Shown here piece after piece: positions 1-7,468 of a stretch of DNA of 21,062 nt (within the stretch, counting starts at the first letter, position 1; each line of letters starts with the position of its first letter). The stretch is from an uncultured Alkalilimnicola sp. (GTDB lineage Bacteria; Pseudomonadota; Gammaproteobacteria; Nitrococcales; AK92): positions 1 through 21,062 of the forward strand of contig CALGAN010000061.1 in the NCBI GenBank assembly GCA_937951875.1. Reading direction: 5' to 3'. The translations under genes and the position numbers were made by a program. The notes beneath the pieces are model-generated. The model did no database searches. It worked only from the letters and a program-made list of their open reading frames with translations, and had not been told where the DNA came from.

Positions 1-2
1 GC

Positions 3-179
3 GCTGGCCTGCTGATCGGCCCCACAGAGGCCGACGAAAGCCCTCTCGAGCCCGGTGTGTATCTGATTCCCGCCGGCGCGGTTGCTACGCCGCCCCCTGT
101 CGAATGGCCAGACGACCGCTGGCCGCGCTGGAATGGCGTGCGCTGGGAACTGGTGACACGGCCGTGTAGGACCCAGTAG
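3..179 (+). CDS. Tail fibre or tail fibre assembly-associated protein, C-terminal fragment
   Basis: The 5' end lies outside the window. Frame 3 is open from base 3 to the TAG at 177-179 and gives 58 residues. It shows a Pro/Gly-rich stretch (EPGVYLIPAGAVATPPP) followed by PRWNGVRWELV, a pattern common at the C-terminal part of phage tail fibre and tail fibre assembly proteins. The position just upstream of the FI sheath gene matches the P2 H-G tail fibre region. The stop seems early: the typical closing motif of such proteins (KLQDFLSRNPDVAARLEH) follows at once in another frame, at 182-235. This suggests a one-base loss near 165-178 or a sequencing error. Tail fibre versus chaperone cannot be decided from this fragment. 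Confidence 0.55.
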   Translation, partial: AGLLIGPTEADESPLEPGVYLIPAGAVATPPPVEWPDDRWPRWNGVRWELVTRPCRTQ

Positions 180-238
180 CGAAATTGCAGGATTTCCTCT
201 CCCGCAACCCGGACGTTGCGGCCCGCCTCGAGCACTAG
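170..238 (+). pseudogene. Out-of-frame C-terminal tail of the preceding tail fibre-type gene
   Basis: Frame 2, from just after a TAG at 167-169 to the TAG at 236-238, encodes DPVAKLQDFLSRNPDVAARLEH (22 codons, no start of its own). The sequence looks like the usual end of tail fibre-type proteins and would follow the upstream frame naturally after a one-base shift. I see no heptameric slippery site there, so a mutation or base-call error is likelier than programmed frameshifting. Confidence 0.4.
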
Positions 239-255
239 CCGGCAGCGGCGCCGGC
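238..255 (+). terminator. GC hairpin after the tail fibre gene
   Basis: GCCGGC at 238-243 and GCCGGC at 250-255 form a 6-bp stem with a 6-base loop, immediately after the out-of-frame stop at 236-238. No clear T-run follows (TTGACTTC), so termination is only possible, not shown. Confidence 0.3.
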
Positions 256-275
256 TTGACTTCAACCCTGCGCTG

Positions 276-295
276 TGTCCCCCCCCTCTCGTACA
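276..295 (+). promoter_or_regulatory. Candidate Ogr-type late activator half-sites upstream of FI
   Basis: TGT (276-278) and ACA (293-295) are separated by 14 bases. P2 late promoters carry a TGT-N12-ACA partial dyad near -55, so the spacing is two bases off. With the dyad centre near 285, transcription would start near 340, ahead of the FI ATG at 376. P2 also has a late promoter upstream of FI. Weak evidence by itself. The rest of 180-375 shows no gene; this is where P2 carries Z/fun, so that slot is empty here. Confidence 0.22.
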
Positions 296-375
296 TGCCC
301 CGCCCCTGCCCCCGTCCCCGCGCGCGCGGCAGCATGACCCCAGCTGTCACGACCAGCCCCGCGCAGGAGCAGAAC

Positions 376-1554
376 ATGCCTGACCAGTACCATCACGGCG
401 TACGCGTCATCGAGGTCAACGACGGCGCGCGCCCGATCCGGACGGTATCGACCGCCGTGATCGGCCTCGTCGCCACAGCTAATGACGCCGACACCGACAC
501 GTTTCCGGCCGATACCCCGGTCCTGATCACCGACGTCTACGATGCCCTGGGCAAGGCCGGCATGACGGGCACGCTGGCCCGCTCGCTCGACGCGATCGCC
601 GACCAGACCCGTCCGCTGACGGTGGTCGTGCGCGTCCCCGAGGGCGAAACCCCACAAGAAACCCAGGCCAACATCATCGGCACGGTAACCGACAACGGAA
701 AGAAGACCGGCATGAAGGCGCTGCTTGACGCGCAAACCATGCTCGGCGTGACGCCGCGCATCCTCGGTGTGCCGGAGCTGGATACGCTCAACGTCGCCAC
801 CGAGCTGGCCGGCATCGCCCAGCAGCTGCGGGCCTTCGCGTACATTTCCGCGGCCGACAGCGAAACCAAGGAAGCGGCCGCCGCCTACCGGGACAACTTC
901 GGCCAGCGCGAGCTGATGGTGATCTGGCCCGATTTCGTCGCGCTCGACACCACCGAGGGGACAGCAACCACCACTACCGCCTCGGCGGTAGCCCGTGCGC
1001 TCGGACTGCGGGCCAAGATCGACCAGGAGATCGGCTGGCACAAGACGCTGTCGAACGTCACCGTCAACGGCGTCACCGGCATCAGCAAGAGTGTGTACTG
1101 GGATCTGCAGGATCCGGCCACCGACGCCGGCTACCTCAACGCTGCCGACGTCACTACCCTGATCCGGCAGGGCGGGTTCCGCTTCTGGGGCTCGCGCACA
1201 TGCAGCGACGACCCGCTGTTCGCCTTCGAAAACTACGTACGCACCGCTCAGGTGCTGGCCGATACCATTGCCGAGGCGCACATGTGGGCGGTCGACAAGC
1301 CGCTGCACCCGTCTCTGGTGCGCGACATCATCGAAGGCATCAACGCCAAGTTCCGCGAGCTCAAGGCCCTCGGCTACATCATCGACGGCACCGCCTGGTA
1401 CAACGAACAGGCCAACACACCGGCCACGCTCAAGGACGGCAAGCTCTACATCGACTACGACTACACGCCCGTTCCGCCGCTGGAGAACCTGCTGTTCCAG
1501 CAACGCATCACCGACCGGTACCTGGCTGACTTCGCCGCCAGCGTGATCGGCTAA
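376..1554 (+). CDS. FI: Contractile tail sheath protein (P2 FI)
   Basis: Encodes the sheath subunit that surrounds the tail tube and contracts at infection. The 392-residue product is close to P2 gpFI (about 396). The N-terminus YHHGVRVIEVNDGARPI and the following VSTAVIGLVATA are typical of phage tail sheath proteins. The C-terminal part has the expected YIIDGTAWYNEQ and LYIDYDYTPVPPLENL segments. The ATG at 376 is chosen because AGGAG (365-369) sits six bases upstream; the longer upstream extension in the same frame is Pro/Arg-rich and lacks a good ribosome site. FII follows nine bases after the stop, as in the P2 FI-FII unit. Confidence 0.95.
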   Translation: MPDQYHHGVRVIEVNDGARPIRTVSTAVIGLVATANDADTDTFPADTPVLITDVYDALGKAGMTGTLARSLDAIADQTRPLTVVVRVPEGETPQETQANIIGTVTDNGKKTGMKALLDAQTMLGVTPRILGVPELDTLNVATELAGIAQQLRAFAYISAADSETKEAAAAYRDNFGQRELMVIWPDFVALDTTEGTATTTTASAVARALGLRAKIDQEIGWHKTLSNVTVNGVTGISKSVYWDLQDPATDAGYLNAADVTTLIRQGGFRFWGSRTCSDDPLFAFENYVRTAQVLADTIAEAHMWAVDKPLHPSLVRDIIEGINAKFRELKALGYIIDGTAWYNEQANTPATLKDGKLYIDYDYTPVPPLENLLFQQRITDRYLADFAASVIG

Positions 1555-1563
1555 GGAGCATCC

Positions 1564-2073
1564 ATGGCACTCCCGAAGAAACTCAAGCACTTCAACCTGT
1601 TCGGCGACGGCAACAACTGGGCCGGGCAGATCGCGTCCCTCACCTTGCCGGTACTCGCGCGGCAGATGGAGGAATACCGCGGCGGCGGCATGGACGCTCC
1701 GGTCGACATCGACATGGGCGGCCAGAAGATCGAGTTCAGCTGGACCGCCGGCGGCCTGATTAACGAGATGTTCGATGGCTTCGGCGCCAGCCGCATGGAT
1801 GGCCACATGCTGCGCTTCGTCGGTAGCTACCAGCGCGACGACACAGGCGACACCGTCGCGGTCGAAATCGTGGTGCGCGGCCGCCACTCGCAGATCGAGA
1901 TGGGCGACGCCGAGCCCGGCGGCGGCACCGAGCACAGCGTCACCACCACCTGCAGCTACTACAAGCTGACCGTCGACGGCGAGGAAGTGATCGAGATCGA
2001 CGTCCCCGGCATGGTGTTCAAGGTTCGCGGTGTAGACCGCCTCGCCGCCCACCGCCGCAACATCGGCCTGTAA
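1564..2073 (+). CDS. FII: Major tail tube protein (P2 FII)
   Basis: Forms the inner tail tube through which DNA passes. The product has 169 residues, against about 172 for P2 gpFII. It begins MALPKKLKHFNLFGDGNNWAG, and has the family-typical PVLARQMEEYRGGGMDAPVDIDMG and, near the end, YYKLTVDGEEVIEIDVPGM. A strong AGGAG at 1555-1559 precedes the ATG, just after the FI stop. Residue identity to the family is recognisable throughout and nothing looks broken. Confidence 0.95.
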   Translation: MALPKKLKHFNLFGDGNNWAGQIASLTLPVLARQMEEYRGGGMDAPVDIDMGGQKIEFSWTAGGLINEMFDGFGASRMDGHMLRFVGSYQRDDTGDTVAVEIVVRGRHSQIEMGDAEPGGGTEHSVTTTCSYYKLTVDGEEVIEIDVPGMVFKVRGVDRLAAHRRNIGL

Positions 2074-2091
2074 CCGGAGAGCAAGAGATCC

Positions 2092-2388
2092 ATGAGCCAG
2101 ACTCAGACCGAAACCGTGCAGCTCGACGCCCCGCTCAAGCGCGGCGAGCAGCAGATCAGCGAGATCCAGCTGCGCAAGCCGGCCGCCGGCGAACTGCGCG
2201 GCGTGGCCCTCACCGAGCTGCTGCAGATGGACGTCGGCGCCCTCACCAAGGTGCTGCCGCGCATCACCCAACCGGCGCTGACCGAACCGGAGGTCGCCCG
2301 GCTCGATCCGGCCGATCTGGTGCAGCTGGGCAGTGTGGTGACCGGTTTTTTGCTGCCGAAGCGGGCGAAGGCCGAGATCGAGACCTAA
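2092..2388 (+). CDS. E: Tail assembly chaperone E (P2 gpE)
   Basis: This is the short product of the tail assembly chaperone pair, which acts on the tape measure protein during tail assembly and is not expected in the virion. It has 98 residues (P2 gpE about 91) and ends soon after the slippery heptamer TTTTTTG at 2346-2352, read in zero frame as Phe-Leu within VTGFLLPKR. It carries the usual order: Q/E-rich N-terminus, RKPAAGELRG, VGALTKVLPRITQPALTEPEV and a C-terminal DLVQLGSVVTGFL. A purine-rich ribosome site (GGAGAGCAAGAGA) precedes the ATG. Confidence 0.9.
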   Translation: MSQTQTETVQLDAPLKRGEQQISEIQLRKPAAGELRGVALTELLQMDVGALTKVLPRITQPALTEPEVARLDPADLVQLGSVVTGFLLPKRAKAEIET

Positions 2389-2540
2389 GCCTGCCCAACC
2401 ACGTTGAGGACGCCATGGCCGACTTGGCTGCCGTTTTCCACTGGCAGCCGGACTACATGGACACCCTCGACCTCACCGAGCTGATGCAGTGGCGGGAACG
2501 CGCCCGCCGCCGCGTCGAACCGCCGGCCAAGAAGAAGTGA
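2092..2540 (+). CDS. E+E': Frameshifted tail assembly chaperone E+E'
   Basis: The long chaperone is made when ribosomes slip back one base at TTTTTTG (2346-2352), then read on in the -1 frame to the TGA at 2538-2540. I count 87 residues before the slip and 62 after it, about 149 in total, close to the P2 E+E' protein. The added part ends with the recognisable P2 E' module, starting MADLAAVFHWQPDYMDTLDL and closing with RRVEPPAKKK. P2 uses the same T-TTT-TTG arrangement; the frame arithmetic here fits exactly. The frameshift itself is inferred by analogy. Confidence 0.85.
2346..2352 (+). promoter_or_regulatory. Programmed -1 ribosomal frameshift site (T TTT TTG)
   Basis: The heptamer TTTTTTG is in phase with E (codons TTT 2347-2349 and TTG 2350-2352), so a one-base backward slip keeps both tRNAs paired on TTT TTT. 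The -1 frame then stays open to 2538 and encodes the E' module. This matches the signal known from P2 and related tail chaperones. Confidence 0.85.
2415..2540 (+). CDS. E': E' module, possibly also made separately (41 aa)
   Basis: An ATG at 2415 in the E' frame would give a free 41-residue E' beginning MADLAAVFHW. It is preceded by GAGGA at 2406-2410, four bases from the ATG, a usable though tight ribosome site. In P2 the E' reading frame is mainly known as the extension of the frameshifted E+E' protein. Independent translation is therefore only a possibility, raised because the ATG and ribosome site are intact. Confidence 0.35.
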   Translation: MADLAAVFHWQPDYMDTLDLTELMQWRERARRRVEPPAKKK

Positions 2541-2546
2541 CCAGCC

Positions 2547-4613
2547 GTGGCCCGTGATCTGAAGCTCTCCGTCCTCCTGCAGGCCGTGGACCGGGTCACC
2601 GGGCCGCTGCGGGGCATCACCGAAGGCTCTAGCAAGACCGCCAAGGCCCTGCGCGCCAGCCGCGACCAGCTCAAGGAGCTGGAGCGGACGCAGCAGGCCG
2701 TCAAGGGCTTCGCCGAGCTCAAGCGCCAGTCGCAACAGACCAGCATCGCCCTGGCGGCCGAGCAGCAGCGCGTGCGCGAGCTCTCCCGCGAGATCGCCGC
2801 CGGCGCCGGCGACAGCAAGGCGCTGACCCGCGAGCGCGCCAAGGCGATCAAACACGCCGCCAAGCTCAAACAGCAGTACCAGAACGAACAGCAGCAGCTG
2901 CAGAAGATGCGCGGGCGCCTGTCGGACACCGCCGGCGTCACCGGATCCCTGTCGGAGCGCCAGCGCCAGCTCGCCCAGCGCATCGCCGACACCAACAGGC
3001 GCATCCAGCAGCAGCAGGAGCGGCTCAAGCGGGTGAAGACCTTGCAGGAGCGGATGGCCAAGGCGCGCGAAGCCGGCGGCGCACTCAAGGAGCGTGCGGG
3101 CGCGTTGTTGCGAGGCGCGGCCGTCGCCGGCGGCCTGCTCATGGCCGGCTTCGCCGCGACCGGCGGCAGCTTCGCCAGCGATGCCGAGGACGCGCGGCAG
3201 TGGGCGGCGCGGCTGGGCATGACCACCGAGGCCCTCACCCGCTACACCTATGCCGCCAGCCAGTTCGGCATCCAGAACGACGCAATGATCGACGGCCTCA
3301 AGGAGTTGTCGCTGCGGGCAGACGAATATGCCGTCACCGGCGCCGGCGGCGCCGCGGAGTCATTCCAACGCCTGGGGCTGAGCCGGCGCGAGATCGACGA
3401 TCTCAGCGGCAACACCGAGGCGCTGTTCGAAACCGTGCTCGAACAGCTGCGCCAGGTCGAGAACGTCGCCGCCCGCCAGCGCTTGGTCGATGAGCTGTTC
3501 GGCGGCACCGGTGGCGAACAGATGGCCGAGTTCGTCAGCGCCACCGCAGACGCGATGAGGCGATTGCACGCCGATGCCGACGCTCTGAACATCACGCTCA
3601 GCGAGCAGGATGCCGAGACCGCCCGCGAATACATGCTCGCGTGGCGGGCCGCTCAGGGCGCAATGGTGGGTCTGCGCGACACCATGGGCCGTGAGCTGGC
3701 GCCGGTAATGACCGGGCTGCTCCGCGAGTTCACCAGCTGGGTCCGGGACAACAACGGCCAGGTGCGCGAGTTCGCCAAAGAGCTCGGCGCCGGGCTGAGG
3801 GCGGCGGTACCGATCGTGATCGACCTGGCCCGCGGCCTCGGCGCCCTGATCGGCAACGTCGCCACCGTCGTCTCCTACCTCGGTCGGCTGGTCGGCGGCA
3901 TGGACAACCTGGCGCTGATCGTTGCCGGCATCTTCGCCGCCAAGACCGTCCTCGCGGCCGTCGCCTTCATCAAGGCGCTATGGGGCCTAGGCGCGGCTAC
4001 AGCGGCCCTGGCCGGCGGACTGCCGGCCGTCGCCGCAGGCATCAAGGCCATTGGCCTAGCGCTCGCCGCTAACCCTATCGGCCTAGTCATCATGGCCATC
4101 GCCGGGGCTGCCTACCTGATCTACAAGAACTGGGGCAGCATCGGCCCCTGGTTCGCCAGCCTGTGGGACGGCATCAAGGCCGCGATCGCCACCGGCTGGG
4201 AGTGGATCAAGTCGCTATTCGCATGGAGCCCGCTGGGCCTGGTGCTCAAGAGCTGGGGCCCGATTGTCGATTTCTTCAGCGGCCTCTGGGACAAGCTCCA
4301 AGCCGTGCGCGATTGGCTATTCGGCACCGGCGATCGGGCCGGCTCGGTACAGAAGGCCGCCGGCGCCGCCGCCCTGGGCGCGTCCGTCGCCGCCGGCCCT
4401 GCCATAGCCGACGTGCCGATCGACCACCGTCCGCCGGTGGCAACCGCGGCCCGGGCCGCCGGCGACGTGCACATCGGGCCAGTGCACATCACGATCCATG
4501 CCGCGCCTGGCATGGATCCCAACGCCATCGGCCGCGCTGTCGCCGCCGAGATCCGCAAGCTCGAACTCGCCGGCGCGGCCCGCGTTCGGTCTAGCCTCCG
4601 CGACCTGGAGTAG
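2547..4613 (+). CDS. T: Tail tape measure protein (P2 T)
   Basis: Sets tail length and is threaded inside the tail tube. The 688-residue product starts with GTG at 2547, six bases after the E+E' stop, as in the P2 E-T arrangement. It opens LKLSVLLQAVDRVTGPLRGI, a usual start for P2-type tape measures. Residues about 30-190 are Gln/Arg/Lys-rich and predicted coiled coil. A Gly/Ala-rich hydrophobic stretch follows (about 190-215), and several hydrophobic segments (about 415-545) include a run of Ala/Gly/Leu. It is shorter than P2 gpT (about 815), so by the usual length rule the tail would be near 100 nm; that is inference. Confidence 0.92.
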   Translation: MARDLKLSVLLQAVDRVTGPLRGITEGSSKTAKALRASRDQLKELERTQQAVKGFAELKRQSQQTSIALAAEQQRVRELSREIAAGAGDSKALTRERAKAIKHAAKLKQQYQNEQQQLQKMRGRLSDTAGVTGSLSERQRQLAQRIADTNRRIQQQQERLKRVKTLQERMAKAREAGGALKERAGALLRGAAVAGGLLMAGFAATGGSFASDAEDARQWAARLGMTTEALTRYTYAASQFGIQNDAMIDGLKELSLRADEYAVTGAGGAAESFQRLGLSRREIDDLSGNTEALFETVLEQLRQVENVAARQRLVDELFGGTGGEQMAEFVSATADAMRRLHADADALNITLSEQDAETAREYMLAWRAAQGAMVGLRDTMGRELAPVMTGLLREFTSWVRDNNGQVREFAKELGAGLRAAVPIVIDLARGLGALIGNVATVVSYLGRLVGGMDNLALIVAGIFAAKTVLAAVAFIKALWGLGAATAALAGGLPAVAAGIKAIGLALAANPIGLVIMAIAGAAYLIYKNWGSIGPWFASLWDGIKAAIATGWEWIKSLFAWSPLGLVLKSWGPIVDFFSGLWDKLQAVRDWLFGTGDRAGSVQKAAGAAALGASVAAGPAIADVPIDHRPPVATAARAAGDVHIGPVHITIHAAPGMDPNAIGRAVAAEIRKLELAGAARVRSSLRDLE

Positions 4614-4617
4614 CCCC

Positions 4618-5037
4618 ATGATGATGGCCCTCGGCGACTTCGTGTTCGCCCTTAGCAGCGCCGCCTATCAGGATTTCCAGCGGCAGACCGAGTACCGCCA
4701 CGCGAGCCACTCGCGCATCGGCGACCGACCGGCATCGCAGTATCTCGGCCCGGGCGCCGACAACATCACCCTGTCCGGCACCCTCATGCCCGAGCTCACC
4801 GGCGGCCGCGCCACGCTCGACCAGCTGCGCGAGATGGGCCAACAGGGTAAGGCCTGGGCACTGGTCGAAGGCTCCGGGCGGATGTACGGGCTATGGGTGA
4901 TCAAGTCGGTCAGCGAGACCGCCACCGTGTTCTTCGCCGACGGCGTGCCGCGGCGCATCGAGTTCTCGCTCGCACTCGAGCGCGTTGACGACGACCGCAT
5001 CGACCTACTGGGATCCACCGCCGATGCCCGCCGCTAA
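4618..5037 (+). CDS. U: Tail completion/initiator protein (P2 U)
   Basis: P2 gpU acts with gpD in tail assembly. This product has 139 residues, somewhat shorter than P2 gpU (about 159). It opens MMMALGDFVFALSSAAYQDF and has the family's QYLGPGADNITLSGTLMPEL and GRMYGLWVIKSVSETATVFF segments, ending in RRIEFSLALERVDDD. Three ATG codons stand in a row at 4618, 4621 and 4624. GGAG at 4607-4610, overlapping the T stop, fits any of them; the first is used here. The 3' end overlaps D by 14 bases, suggesting coupled translation. Confidence 0.92.
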   Translation: MMMALGDFVFALSSAAYQDFQRQTEYRHASHSRIGDRPASQYLGPGADNITLSGTLMPELTGGRATLDQLREMGQQGKAWALVEGSGRMYGLWVIKSVSETATVFFADGVPRRIEFSLALERVDDDRIDLLGSTADARR

Positions 5038-6016
5038 TCCATCGCCCCGCCCGAGCTACCGCATCAGCCTCGACGGCCAGGACATCACCCCGCGCATCAA
5101 TGGCCGGCTGCTGCAGCTCACCCTCATCGACAACCGCGGCATGGAGGCCGACCAGCTCGATATCACCCTGAGCGACTACGACGGCAAGCTCGCCATCCCC
5201 CGCAAGGGCGTGGAGCTGCGGCTGGCGATCGGCTGGGAGGATGGGTTGGTCGAGCGCGGCACTTACATCGTCGACGAGGTCGAGCATAGCGGTGCGCCGG
5301 ACGTGATCATCCTGCGCGCGCGCAGCGCCGATCTGCGCGGCTCGCTGCGGGTCAAGCGCTCGCAGTCGTGGCATTGCATCAGCATCGGCGACCTGGTGCG
5401 GACCATCGCCAACCGCCAGAATCTGACTCCACTGCTATCGGAGCAGCTCGCGCGGATCTCGCTCGAGCACATCGACCAGACCGACGAAAGCGATATCGCC
5501 TTCCTTACCCGCCTGGCCGAACGCTACGACGCCGTCGCCACCGTCAAGGCCGGCAACCTGCTGTTCCTGGCCGCCGGCGAGGGCACCACCGCCAGCGGCC
5601 AGAGCATCCCCACCGTCGCTATCACCCGCGCTGCCGGCGACAGCCACCGCTACTCTGTGATTGATCGCGAGCAATACACCGGTGTCGTCGCACGCTGGCA
5701 TGACCTCGCCAACGCCCGTCTGCGCGAGGTGATCGCAGGTTCCGCGGGGAATCTGAAGAGCCTGCGGCAGACCTACCCCACCGAGGCTGCTGCGCGCGCC
5801 GCCGCCCAAGCCGAATGGAACCGGATCGGCCGCGGCGCCGCGGCGTTCAGCCTGACCCTAGCGCGCGGCCGCCCGGATCTCTATCCGGAAACGCCCCTGC
5901 GGGTGCGGGGGTTCAAGCGGGATATCGATGAGCGTAGCTGGCTGATCACCCGGGTGACGCACACGCTCACGGAAGGCGGGTATACAACGGCGATCGAGTG
6001 CGAGACTACGAGCTAG
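5024..6016 (+). CDS. D: Late control / baseplate hub protein D (P2 D)
   Basis: P2 gpD belongs to the hub protein family related to T4 gp27 and acts with gpU in tail assembly. The 330-residue product begins MPAANPSPRPSYRISLDGQD, then ITPRINGRLLQLTLIDNRG, and includes the conserved QTDESDIAFLTRLAERYDAV and the SDYDGKLAIPRKGVELRLAIGW segment. An in-frame upstream start at 4985 exists, but the ATG at 5024 fits the family N-terminus and has GGGATC ahead of it. It is the last gene of the tail operon. Unlike P2, no ogr gene follows; the next gene is on the opposite strand. Confidence 0.93.
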   Translation: MPAANPSPRPSYRISLDGQDITPRINGRLLQLTLIDNRGMEADQLDITLSDYDGKLAIPRKGVELRLAIGWEDGLVERGTYIVDEVEHSGAPDVIILRARSADLRGSLRVKRSQSWHCISIGDLVRTIANRQNLTPLLSEQLARISLEHIDQTDESDIAFLTRLAERYDAVATVKAGNLLFLAAGEGTTASGQSIPTVAITRAAGDSHRYSVIDREQYTGVVARWHDLANARLREVIAGSAGNLKSLRQTYPTEAAARAAAQAEWNRIGRGAAAFSLTLARGRPDLYPETPLRVRGFKRDIDERSWLITRVTHTLTEGGYTTAIECETTS

Positions 6017-6057
6017 CTCACCATGCCTCCCTCGCCTACCGACAAAGATCCTTCGCC

Positions 6058-6741
6058 TTACCGACGCAAACGGGGAAACCACTTCGCTGGCTCGAAGACT
6101 TCCCCTGTTGTCACATCAACCACATCGCCCTGGATGCGGTCCGACCTAAACGTCCGCGTGGCGCCGGCGTGGTGACAGTAGCCTTGGAACAGATCACCGC
6201 TCACTCGTCGAACGTCGACGCGGCGTCTGCTGTGATTGCCGAACGCGTCGCGGTAGTGGAACTCGACCGACACCGGGTCGACATCCAGCCACCCGATATC
6301 ATCGTCCTCATCGAGGTCATCCATGCGATCGTGCTTCGCCAGATCGCCACTTCCGAACGACGCAACCGGCACAGATTGCCGCTTGGCACGACTCGCCATC
6401 GCGGCCAGCGCAGCGCGCTCCTGCGCTAGCTTGTCAGTCGACTTGTCGTTCTCACGTACCGTGCGAACTGCCTCCGGCATTGCCTTAGCCAGCTTCGCCA
6501 TGAAGACGGTCACGGCAATCGCCGCTATTACCGCGAACCAGCCAAGCGGCTGCCCTGGTTCTTTCGGTACGAGCAGGACAAGCATGATGGTCGAGCCCGC
6601 AGCCCCAGCCGCGGCGCCGACGGCATGTAGGAGCCACTTTTTCTTCTTGGCGGCCGCTCCCCCTTGGTACAGTTGGTACACGATGGCCCACAGTGCGGCC
6701 CAAAGGCCCAAGCAGGCCAGCACTAGCAATAGTTCCTTCAT
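6058..6741 (-). CDS. Membrane protein with three TM segments and a WYL-like C-terminal domain
   Basis: Not a named family to me. From the ATG at 6741 (preceded by a G-rich ribosome site; a TTG five codons upstream also exists) the product has 227 residues. Residues 4-25, 36-58 and 66-84 are hydrophobic membrane segments, with a Lys patch (KKKK) at 32-35 between the first two. A charged linker and an acidic run (DDLDEDDD, about 141-149) follow. Residues about 157-216 (VEFHYRDAFGNHSRRRVDV to RTFRSDRIQ) have the Y-R-D-x-x-G and R-T-F-R-x-D-R-I pattern of WYL domains, which often sense nucleic-acid ligands. It starts a few bases after the CI repressor stop, so it is probably transcribed with it in the lysogen. 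A lysogenic conversion or superinfection-exclusion role is inference. Confidence 0.75.
   Translation of the reverse strand: MKELLLVLACLGLWAALWAIVYQLYQGGAAAKKKKWLLHAVGAAAGAAGSTIMLVLLVPKEPGQPLGWFAVIAAIAVTVFMAKLAKAMPEAVRTVRENDKSTDKLAQERAALAAMASRAKRQSVPVASFGSGDLAKHDRMDDLDEDDDIGWLDVDPVSVEFHYRDAFGNHSRRRVDVRRVSGDLFQGYCHHAGATRTFRSDRIQGDVVDVTTGEVFEPAKWFPRLRR
6072..6105. terminator. Imperfect hairpin at the convergent end of D and the membrane gene
   Basis: GGGGA (6072-6076) pairs with TCCCC (6101-6105), enclosing an inner CTTCG (6082-6086)/CGAAG (6093-6097) stem. It lies within the last codons of the minus-strand gene, just after the D stop, a natural place for a terminator. The internal mismatch and lack of a clear T-run make this tentative. 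Confidence 0.28.
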
Positions 6742-6760
6742 GCTCCCCCCCAACAACTGC

Positions 6761-7468
6761 TTAGTGAATCTTCCCGCTCCTTGCGTGGCAGAGCCCCAGG
6801 ATCTCCACCTGCTCGCGCTGCTCGAGGTGGATCACCTCGGGCGCATACATCTCGTTATCGGACGACAGCCGTAGCGAGCCGTCGCTGAGGCGCTGGACGC
6901 GCTTGATCCGCAGTGCATCGCCCATCCGCAGCAGGAACACGCCGTCGCCGTTGCGCAGGGCGCGGTTGACCAGCACCGTGTCCTTGTCGTGCAAGGTGGG
7001 GAACATGCTGTCGCCGATGACGTCGACCGCGACCAAATCTTTCGGGTAGAGCCCCTCGCTGGCCAGCCAGTCGCGCCGGAACTTCACGTAGTGCTTGATG
7101 CGTTCCGCGTCGAACAGACGGCCGGCGCCGGCGGCCGCTTGGATGTCGTAGGCCGGGATCGACACGAACTCGTCGTCGAGCTCGCACGCTCTGCCAGGCT
7201 CACTCAATTTGAGTGAGGTCATCACGGGAACGTCGACGTAGCTGTCGCTCGGCGCCGGGCCACGTCCCAGGATCAACCAGTCAAGGCTGATGCCCTTGTC
7301 GATCGCCAGCTGCACGGCTTCGTCGTACGGCACGCTCCCGCGTTGCTTCTTGTTGGACATCAGCGTCTTGCTGCCGCCGAAGTAAGCGGACAGCTCGATA
7401 TCGCTTTTTGCATCCACCACCGCCCTCATTCTGGCGATTACGTCAACGCACAGTTGTTTTGTGTCCAT
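6761..7468 (-). CDS. CI-type phage repressor with S24/LexA-like autoprotease domain
   Basis: Maintains lysogeny by binding early operators, and should be inactivated by RecA-stimulated self-cleavage. Residues about 1-70 form the CI N-terminal DNA-binding domain, including IELSAYFGGSKTLMSNKKQR and DKGISLDWLILGRGP. The C-terminal half is peptidase S24: GDSMFPTL carries the catalytic Ser (about 154) and ALRIKRVQ the Lys (about 189). The AAAGAG stretch at about 111-116 is the likely Ala-Gly cleavage site. The ATG at 7468 is preferred (235 residues) because the upstream in-frame extension crosses the operator region. It is divergent from the early operon and leads the membrane gene. Confidence 0.9.
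   Translation of the reverse strand: MDTKQLCVDVIARMRAVVDAKSDIELSAYFGGSKTLMSNKKQRGSVPYDEAVQLAIDKGISLDWLILGRGPAPSDSYVDVPVMTSLKLSEPGRACELDDEFVSIPAYDIQAAAGAGRLFDAERIKHYVKFRRDWLASEGLYPKDLVAVDVIGDSMFPTLHDKDTVLVNRALRNGDGVFLLRMGDALRIKRVQRLSDGSLRLSSDNEMYAPEVIHLEQREQVEILGLCHARSGKIH

Noticed and set aside
256..375. Upstream in-frame extension of the FI gene
   Set aside because: The added 40 residues are Pro/Arg-rich and unlike sheath N-termini. The ATG at 376 has a proper ribosome site.
180..375. A Z/fun-like defence gene between tail fibre and FI, as in P2
   Set aside because: The gap is under 200 bases and holds no open frame with a ribosome site besides the out-of-frame fibre tail.
262..2271. Long open frame on the minus strand (669 codons) opposite FI, FII and E
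   Set aside because: It is the antisense shadow of high-GC tail genes; its sequence is low-complexity Val/Ala/Gly/Asp/Leu-rich and matches no family, while the plus strand holds clear FI, FII and E.
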